64,000 nt of DNA, taken from contig MNCI01022530.1 of assembly GCA_015680685.1 (NCBI GenBank), forward strand, positions 162,474-226,473, written 5' to 3'. The notes beneath the pieces were generated by a model, which was given only the letters and a program-made list of their open reading frames with translations, was not told where the DNA came from and made no database searches. This document shows, in pieces, positions 56,811 to 64,000 of the stretch. This DNA comes from Gnetum montanum. Taxonomy: Eukaryota; Streptophyta; Gnetopsida; Gnetales; Gnetaceae. Both the position numbers and the translations under genes were made by a program. Positions within the stretch are counted from its first letter, which is position 1. Each line of letters begins with the position of its first letter.

Positions 56811-58039
56811 TGGCTAAATAGATTTCTAACTATTTTGAATGTAATAGTTTCTAGAGAATTATTTTCTTCAAAAGACTTGAATAAGTTTTTCCTAGAAAAA
56901 ATTTGTTTAACAAGGCACCTCTACTGATAATTGGCTTCTATGTCCTACTTTTGTTTCACGCAGGGTGTTTTTGTTACTAAAAAAATCTAAAAAGCTTTGC
57001 AACATATTAACAAGTTATAATATTTTAAGAAAATCATCATTCCTTTAACACTATGAATGATATCTCTCCTTGGTGGTTACCTGTTCATGGTATATTTTTT
57101 GCTATGACAAGACCTCATTTAGCTTCTTGTTGGTTCTAATAAGATGTTAATTTTGTATCCTTAGCATGTTCATAGAATTAGTGGATGACTTAGTTTGAAC
57201 TTCAAATCACCTACAGGGTTTGTTATTGTATAAAAATACCTTTTGAATATCACTTAGTAGCTCAAAGATTCTATTATTTTTTTAGCCACCTCTAAATCTA
57301 TTCTTTGTATTCTTAATTGGATGTATAACTTATCCTTCTTTCTTTATAGTACTCACTAAGCATACTTTTCTTTCAAACTTAAGAGTTTCAATTGCTTTTA
57401 GATGCAACAAATTTTGGTCACTTGCTAGTCTTGAAAGGTAATGGTGTACTAGATTCATAAGACTTTAGAAGCTTCTTTGCCTTCTTAAAATTCAACTTCT
57501 CATGTGGTATCTTCTTCAACAAGGTTTTTACATGGATGCTATCTTATGCATTTGGTTGTGCTAGAGCCAAAATGTATGATATGTAATTTAATTGAAGAGT
57601 TTTTTCATTTCTTTTGTGATTATATTTTTGTCATGCATGCTTGGAATTGAGTCTCTCTTGTAGTTAATGATTTCATTTTTAATTTAAATAAGCTCTTCTT
57701 GAAGATGCTCCTCTTCTTTCTAAGGAGTTTCATTTTATTTGGAATTTCTTGCACCCTTGTATTTTGCATACTATATGGAAAAATAGATTTGATAGTTTTC
57801 ATAATTACATAGCTATCCATGATAAGTTCATCATGCTTTAAAAAATAAACATGATTCAACTTGCTATTTTTCAAATTAAGTCTCAATCTAGAAGAGCTTT
57901 ATTGAAGATTGATCATCTTTTATAGTTAATGGAAAATTAGGCTACTAATATTGCTAGAACCTTTGCTTAGCTTATGCTAATGCCTTGGTGTTAATTTCTA
58001 TTCTTTATACCAGTATCTTTTTATTACTTTTTTTTTGTT

Positions 58040-58735
58040 GTTAATAAGGAAACTTTTGAACAAGGCCAAGTCCTGATGAATTAGGAAAGATGATGATGAA
58101 TAAGATTGATGAATTAGGTATTAAAATATATAATAATATAGGTTCAACACATTTTGTTCATAAGCATGAATATCCTCTATTAAATAAGAAAGATGAAGAA
58201 TAATACCTTGCTAAAAATGGGGATAATGAGGAACCAAAGTTTCTAGCACATGGGATAAGAAAATTCCATTATCTAAGGATTCAAAAAAGAAGGACTCCTA
58301 GGCCATACTTTAGGCCTTCAACATCTCTATCTTTCCTTATAGGATGTCAAAAAACTAGATGAAGTGGATGAGGCTAGACTTGCAAGGAAATTTAGAAATT
58401 CTTCTAAGCTTTTTTATATAAAGGTGAAATCATTTAAAGGTACTGATGACAACAATGATTTTGTATCTTATCTTAAGTTCATTAACAAATATTTTAAATT
58501 GTTGGAAGTACCAAATCACATGAAGGTACTTATTACTAAATCAAAATTAGAATATATGACCTCTATTTAGTAGGAGGATTCCCATGCATATTTTGTTTAG
58601 AATTATAACAATGTAAAATACTAGGCCCTAATACACTTCTAAAATTTATAGCTTTTAATAAAGCATCAATGATATCATTCTTAGTAATTAACACACTTTT
58701 TCGACATCCTTTTTTTGTATTTAGAAGTATCTTTG
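58040..58735 (+). other. Unassigned fragment, weakly gag-like
   Basis: A short open stretch at 58364-58570 reads FYIKVKSFKGTDDNNDFVSYLK and FKLLEVPNHMKVLITKSKLE, with the flavour of a retrotransposon gag N-terminus (G-x-DD, then a helix with KV and SKLE). No further gag signature is found. It may be the start of another element cut off by copy E. Confidence 0.3.
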
Positions 58736-58740
58736 ACTAC

Positions 58741-59612
58741 TGATGATTGGCGAGGTACCCCTACACTCAACCATACATATACGAGTGTTTTCACACGTGA
58801 TCTAGTCGAACTCTGCAGACTAAGTGCCTACACACCTTATGGAACACTTAAGGTTAATCATTCGTTGTCTTACCAGACTTACTTGTATTTGTCACGATTG
58901 TATGGTTAAGTAAGTCTAAGGTATGTGATTTTTATATCTTTTCTGTTTTATCTCCTATGCTAATGAGGTGAAGGGTGAAGAGACTAATTGACTAACTTTA
59001 ACTAACTTAACTAACTAACTAATATTTAATTAACCTAGCATCAACATCTATTCCCACTTACCGTTCACACCTGAAACCAATGCAACCTTGGTTACCAAAC
59101 GCTATTCGGTATTGGGATCGCCAAGTGTAACGCACGTGCTCGAAGCGGTCGTACTGAATGCACTTAACTACGGGAGAAGGGTTGAGAAAGATTTAAGTAA
59201 CTAATAAAGCATTAAATGATAAACAATAAATAATGATAAATAAAATCCTAATTAGCCTAGTCCATGCACTGCAAGGTTTATCCAAGAAGTTCATCTTTAT
59301 TTCCGTGCACAAACTTGTGTTCAAGTACAATATTTGCTCGAATAAAGATCCATTCACTTTGGAGCTCCTATTGTAGGCACATGGAAATTATTCTATCTCT
59401 GGAAGGGTAAATTACCAGATTTTCGCTAGGGGTCTAGATCTAGATGGAGAAACAAGGGAGAGGCGCCTCTTATTTATAGACTTGATGGCACACTACGATA
59501 TTGTGTACGCGATATAGCAGGGGAAGACGCGATATCGTGGGGTATGCGATATAGTGGGGGACCTGATATCGCGTACGCGATATTGTGGCCCATGAAATAT
59601 TGTGTCCCATCA
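58741..59612 (-). repeat. 3' LTR of copy E
   Basis: 872 bp, TGATGATTGGCGAGG to TGTGTCCCATCA. Minus-strand TATAAATAAG near 59470. U3 has a rich cluster of GCGATATCGCG / GCGTACGCGATAT units at 59495-59590, nearly undecayed, so it is one of the younger copies. Confidence 0.9.
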
Positions 59613-61790
59613 TACCCCCATGACTGAATGAAAACTCGTTATCGAGTTCCTTACAAAATATTGGAAAGGTATGGGATTATTGACGGAATGGAACTAATGG
59701 TGAATGGGATGACATGTGAAGGGATCATCATTATAGAACAAAAAAAAACTAGTGAACACCTTATACATTTGACATCAGGCCTTATTTGGAAGTTGAGAGA
59801 GAAGAGAGAAGAAGTTTGCTGCTGTCAACGCCAAGATTGCTCCTTTCGTTATCTATCTGTAAATGCGCCATGAATCTTGCTCCTTGCATAGTTGTTTCAG
59901 CATCGATCCATTCTAAGCGTTCCCTCCAAATCCAATCCATTGTTGCATGATTACCATCTGCACACACAACACAGTCTTGTATTAGCAACGGTAAGTGAAT
60001 CATAATGCAATTGATACCTTGCTTCGATGTAAGTCCATTGGCTAAGTTGTGGTATGGCTGATACAGATCTGGAGATATAAGAGTGGTGACTACCGAAGGT
60101 GTAGGGGCTAGGAGAAAATTGAAAAAATTGGACCAGGACCCCCATGACTAAGAGCAAACCTCTGGTAGTGATAGAATGGAGAAAGAAAAAGAATGAGGAA
60201 GATGGAGAAAAAGATACAACTATAACATCGATGGAGTGGATGTCAAGATGGAAATGAACAAAATAGAGTGGAGTGCAAAAATGTTAAGGGAAAGAATTTA
60301 ACGAATGTACCAAATAGGAATGCTAGTGGGTCCTCCCCAAAGTAGAATCATGCCCTTAATGCCCTGACAAACCCACATTCAAAGAGTCAGTAGGCTCTGG
60401 GAATGTCATTTGGAACAAGAGTTAAACTCTTAACCGCAAGAATTTACCAGAAAGAAAACGATGCATCCACCAAGATATGGACTACTGATACAACTGGCAA
60501 TGAGGTGATAGATGGGAAAAGAAGGATGAAAAGGAGAGAATGGAATGGAGTCTCAAGAATGAGGTGGTGTATAGCCCCTTTTATAGTTTAGGATTAATGT
60601 GACTTAGTAGATCCCATTCCAAGTCCGGCCTCAACAAACAACATCCAGTGACTTCGCATTAATGCATTCGACCAATCCATCAACTTGAAGTAACAAGAAT
60701 GCCTTCACCCAAGAGCTACCACCATTCCAACGAAATGAAGGAGGAGAGAATGGGAAGTGAGAAGGGCCTTAGTTAGAGGGAACTTGTTTATTTTAGTTCC
60801 ATAACCAGTGCTTGTAGCCCAAATGATTATTTCGTCTAAGGGGTGTGCTTTGAATTCTCATTTTTCTTTTGTTCTCTTTTTTATTTTATTTTATTTTATG
60901 TGTTTATGCATGAGAACCACACCATGCAAAGACTTTGTTATTTTTATTAGTTCAGCTTTCCAATAATTGGGTAACATTGAAACGGCAAGAAAACTTAAGA
61001 AGAAAACATCCAAGCACCCAAGAGAATGGCCAACACAAATGCATAAAGTTCCCTTGAAGTCACACCCTTTTCAAGCCTTGAGTCCTTCCTTAGTTTGAGA
61101 AATGCCTAGTGACCGATTCGTTAGAGTTCTTATTGTTGAAAAAGGATTGTACAATTCCATTCCAAGAGAGACCATAGAAATTTGTGGATGAATGGATGAA
61201 GTGGACTCATTGCCTATCATATCAAAAGAACATACCTTAGTATCAACATCATAACTTAAAGGTAAAAACAAAACATTAGCAATCAATAGGAAAATAGTTC
61301 ATACCATCATGAAGAACACTTATTGGTTGACAAACTTACAAGATGGATAGCACACACTCACAAAGAAATGAAAAAGTATAACGATGTTGTAAAACAAGAA
61401 CAAGAAAAGTTAAGGAAATTTGTAAAACAAAAACTAAAAAGAACTGAGGGCCTTAAATGATTAGCATAGGTGGCCATCTCCCCCATGACTGAATGGAAAG
61501 GAAGAGATCTGAAATAATGAACGTCTATTTGAATTTCTTAGAAGTGTCCAACTTCTCCCAATTGATGTTCTTAGATTAAGGGGTGGAAGTTGGCGACACC
61601 CATATTCCAATGTATCTATGCCTTCGTTATGGTCATGAGTTGTTCCCCCAGTTTGTTCCATGCATGTTGGTGGGTTGCTTTCTTGATCAGCTATTAACCA
61701 CTGGGTGTTCTCTTGTTGTGTGGTTACTACATACAGGCACCGTTGAATTTGAGTCTCTTGGACACAGCAGTTGCATGCAGGAGATGCTGA
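59613..61790 (-). other. Non-coding 3' part of copy E
   Basis: No reading frame recognised. It holds three PPT-like boxes on the minus strand (59613, 60138-60152, 61479-61496), the conserved GGGGAGGA box, and the family spacer (60755-61080). A TATA-like CTATAAAAGGGGC lies on the minus strand near 60580, before the box. Confidence 0.55.
60326..60342 (-). promoter_or_regulatory. Conserved GGGGAGGA box (copy E)
   Basis: The minus strand reads CTTTGGGGAGGACCCAC, identical in its core to copy C. It is kept although the 3' ORF has been lost. Confidence 0.5.
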
Positions 61791-64000
61791 TCATTCCTCC
61801 ATGTCATCACCCTCTAAGTCACGGTATGTGATGCATGGAACTTTCTTCTTCTCGATCTTTCCATAAATATTTACCTTAGATATTTCCAAGGAAAGATCGC
61901 GGATCCCTAAGCATGGATCAATTATACTTAGCCATGCCCTTCCCATTATAATTGGGAAGTTCCCTTTGTTGCTGTTGATTTCTATCACTAAGAAATCAGC
62001 TGGGTATGACTAATCACACATCGTGGTAACGATGTCCTTCACCAATCCTAAGGGAATGGTGATGAACTGGCCAGCCAGCTGAAGTTGAATGTTGCTCTTC
62101 TTGAGTGGAGGCAGGTTCCAAGCTTGATACATTTCTCGTGAGATTAAGTTGACTTCGGAACCTGAGTCAAGAAGAGCCTTATGTGATTTGTTCCCAGCGA
62201 CTTGGAGGTAGATTAAGGGACTTTCAGGGTTAGAGAGTTTCCTGGGAAGGTGGCCTACCTTGATCTAGTCAGTAACGGTATGTGTTAACATAACCATATA
62301 CGTTGGGCCCTGTAGTTGGTTTGAAGGGAGCTTCGAAGTCTTATATGTTGGAGGAGCGTGCACAGACCTAACTAATTGTGGTTGTGAGAGCTTGTTTGGG
62401 CTTTTGGTTATGAAGAGAGGTCTCCTGTTTGTGCGGTTGTCAGAACCAGTAGCAGGTTGAAGGTTTACAGCTCTCGTAGCATTATGTTGTTGCAGTTGAG
62501 TGGGGAGTTCCCCTTGCATTGTTGGAGCAGGTGGTAGTGGAACTACCGGTGTAAGAGTGGCAGATGGATTTGGAGGATGGTATGGGTGCAGAGCATCTCC
62601 CGGAGGAGAAGGAGTCCTAAAGTACTCCCAAACTTGGTAGTTCTGTTGTGGAGTTGCGTGACCCATAGAGTCACTTAGAGAAACTGGCTGCTGCACGTAA
62701 TAGCCATAAGGATCTGGTTGTCGGTAAGGGTATTGTTGCCTAGGCGGTGGCATCCCCCATGACTGTGGGTGTTGCCACTGCTGGTGTTGCTCAATAGGCT
62801 ATGGTGGAGTTCCACTTGGATAATATGTTAACGGTTGGTGGAATTGCTTTTGATTACCTTGGGGATAAGGTAACCTTCGGGTGCTTGCCTTCTCTTAAGT
62901 CTTGGGTTAAGTGCATACACCCCAGACTCTTGCATCCCTTAGGATGGTCATATTGGCAGATCTCACATCCACCATCATCGTCTATATCTGAATCCACAAC
63001 CTCATCGATGATAGTTATTTTCCCCTTACCATTGTTATGTGCATGGCCTGAATCTCTTCGCTTTTTCTTATCATGGCCACTACTTCGTTCTTCCTTAGAT
63101 TCCTCTATGATTTTTAAGACAGTTTCAATTTTACTATCTAAGGAGCTCCATATTTCATCTACCTTAGTCGACACTTGTGTTGTTAGTTTCTGAAGCAGCA
63201 AGGTTTTCCTATTCACCAACTCTTCAAGTGGTGACTCATCCTCCTCATCACAGAATCTTACTTCCTTCTTTCGAAGGGAGGGATCACAGTTATATTTTTT
63301 CATGCTCTCTCTCTTTTGTAGCTCCCCTTCTTCTTTGGCTACTTGCTCCAACAATCGATAAATTTCATGGGATCTAAGTTCAGATAGTCTCCCTTGGGCA
63401 TATGTCCTAAGGGTTCTCCTAGTTTCATGTCTTAGCCCATCTATGAGGTGGCGGAGTTGATCCCGTTGTGCGTAACCATGGCCTGGGCAACAGTGTAGTA
63501 ATGTGTAGTATCAGCCCATGGAAGCATCCAAGGGTTCGTGATTATTCTACTTCCATCCTTGGATTTTCTTACACAAGTTGGACACTCTGGAGTACATTTG
63601 GTATTTATCATTGAACAACTCCAACATCGTACTCCATCTCCTAATGGTTTCTAGTTCTGAGGACCGTTACCAACTCTCTGCTTTCTTTATGAGTGTCCTA
63701 GGAAACAACTTTAATTTCTACCACTCGTTTTCAATGTTTTGCAAGGTGCAAGCATCGTGGAATGCCTGTAAATGATTTTGCAGATTAGTGTTGTATCGCC
63801 CTTCGAAGCATGGGATATTATTCATATCTAATCTTTTGATCTGACTATCTTTTTGATGCCTTGTGGGTATTCTAACCGCCTTTGTAATATCTAGCATACT
63901 TTGGGTGGCAAGTAGGGGTTCATCATGGTCATCTCTCTCATGACATCTATGATGTCTACGTTGTTCCCTACTTTCCCTTCATTCATGCCTTGATTCTCTT
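61791..64000 (-). pseudogene. gag-protease of copy E, best-preserved in the window
   Basis: Minus strand, entering from the window edge. Gag N-terminal part (63900-63580), then a charged segment KKEVRFCDEEDESPLEELV and helices (VDEIWSSLDSKIETVLKI), a basic patch GHDKKKRRDSGHAHNNGKGK, the acidic VVDSDIDDDGG, and a zinc knuckle CEICQYDHPKGC (near 62950). A Pro/Gln/Tyr-rich linker follows (62753-62300). The protease active site is LLDSGSEVNLI (62140-62175), later VIEINSNKGNFPIIMGRAWL. Few stops (for example 62264, 62010). No RT follows. Confidence 0.82.

Larger units (their letters stand above)
46014..58030 (+). mobile_element. L1-type LINE reverse transcriptase fragment, split by copy D
   Basis: Two + strand parts, 46014-46914 and 56816-58030. 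Part 1 reads EWGFMHVFFPKLGSRCKF, then CLFVDANACVTL and HFANDIF, the equivalents of EWxF, LFVDAxAxV and FADDT in plant LINEs (ADD is AND here). Part 2 continues the C-terminal region (LVAKWIS across the insertion, then HASC-type stretches). Stops throughout. The 5' end is lost at the LTR of copy F. Confidence 0.75.
58741..64000 (-). mobile_element. Copy E: TGATGAG-family gag-protease element without pol or 3' ORF
   Basis: Sense strand is minus. 3' LTR 58741-59612 with PPT at 59613; non-coding 59613-61790 with the conserved box at 60326-60342; gag-protease from 61791 to beyond the window. The stretch from box to PPT is only about 0.7 kb, against 3.7 kb in copy C, so the 3' ORF and the internal promoter module are deleted. 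The left flank is ACTAC. The 5' LTR is outside the window. Confidence 0.82.

Noticed and set aside
55925-56817. GCTAA on both sides of the LTR at 55930-56810, suggesting a solo LTR
   Set aside because: The right GCTAA is offset by two bases, and the left flank is a primer-binding site followed by gag. The LTR belongs to copy D, with flanks TTGCT/TGGCT.
60570-60590. TATA-like box in copy E as an internal promoter
   Set aside because: It lies before the conserved box, not after it, and lacks the palindromic motifs of E's LTR, so it is not equivalent to the modules in B, C and D.

Overview
The window is nuclear DNA of a land plant with a large, retroelement-packed genome. The evidence is Ty3/gypsy elements nested several levels deep, an L1-type LINE fragment, and one plant-type secreted gene with a TATA box, no intron in the coding region and a poly(A) signal. 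The heavy nesting and the G+C-rich gene in A+T-rich surroundings would suit a gymnosperm or another non-angiosperm, but the sequence does not settle the species. Seven isolated or clustered N positions mark assembly gaps, and several of them cut LTRs.

Most of the DNA belongs to one Ty3/gypsy family, called here the TGATGAG family: LTRs of about 0.75-0.9 kb, TG...CA ends, tRNA-Asp-like primer site. Putting the copies together gives the order LTR - gag - protease - RT - RNase H - integrase - spacer - a ~900-codon ORF with a plant-transposon-protein domain and coiled coils - polypurine tract - LTR. Copies, lettered for reference: A (1-2852, +), B (3226-12070 plus 23137-23353, +, with pol), C (13006-17880, -), F (28741-36705 plus 45700-46013, -), D (46915-56810, -, no pol) and E (58741 to the end, -, neither pol nor the 3' ORF). 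There are also two solo LTRs with target duplications and two truncated LTR pieces.

Other elements sit inside these. G (12071-23131, -) lies in the 3' LTR of B, carries gag-protease-RNase H-RT in that unusual order, and was itself hit by C. H (36706-45694, +) is a complete 9-kb element with 1.5-kb LTRs and gag-protease but no RT, and it lies in the LTR of F. D lies in a LINE. A 4.2-kb block of organelle-like composition (about 28960-33170) interrupts the protease of F.

The only likely functional host gene is at 26556-27968. It encodes a secreted protein with an Asp-rich repeat region, a Pro-Val-Pro repeat region and a PMEI-like C-terminal domain.

The most interesting structure is in the TGATGAG family. 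Upstream of the 3' ORF, copies B, C and D each have an internal promoter-like module (short palindromic motifs followed by TATAAATA) that matches the LTR U3 of that same copy, although the three U3s differ from one another. Next to it are a conserved TTTGGGGAGGACCCA box, repeated PPT-like boxes and a conserved splice acceptor at the ORF's ATG. This looks like a second, co-evolving transcription unit for the 3' ORF.
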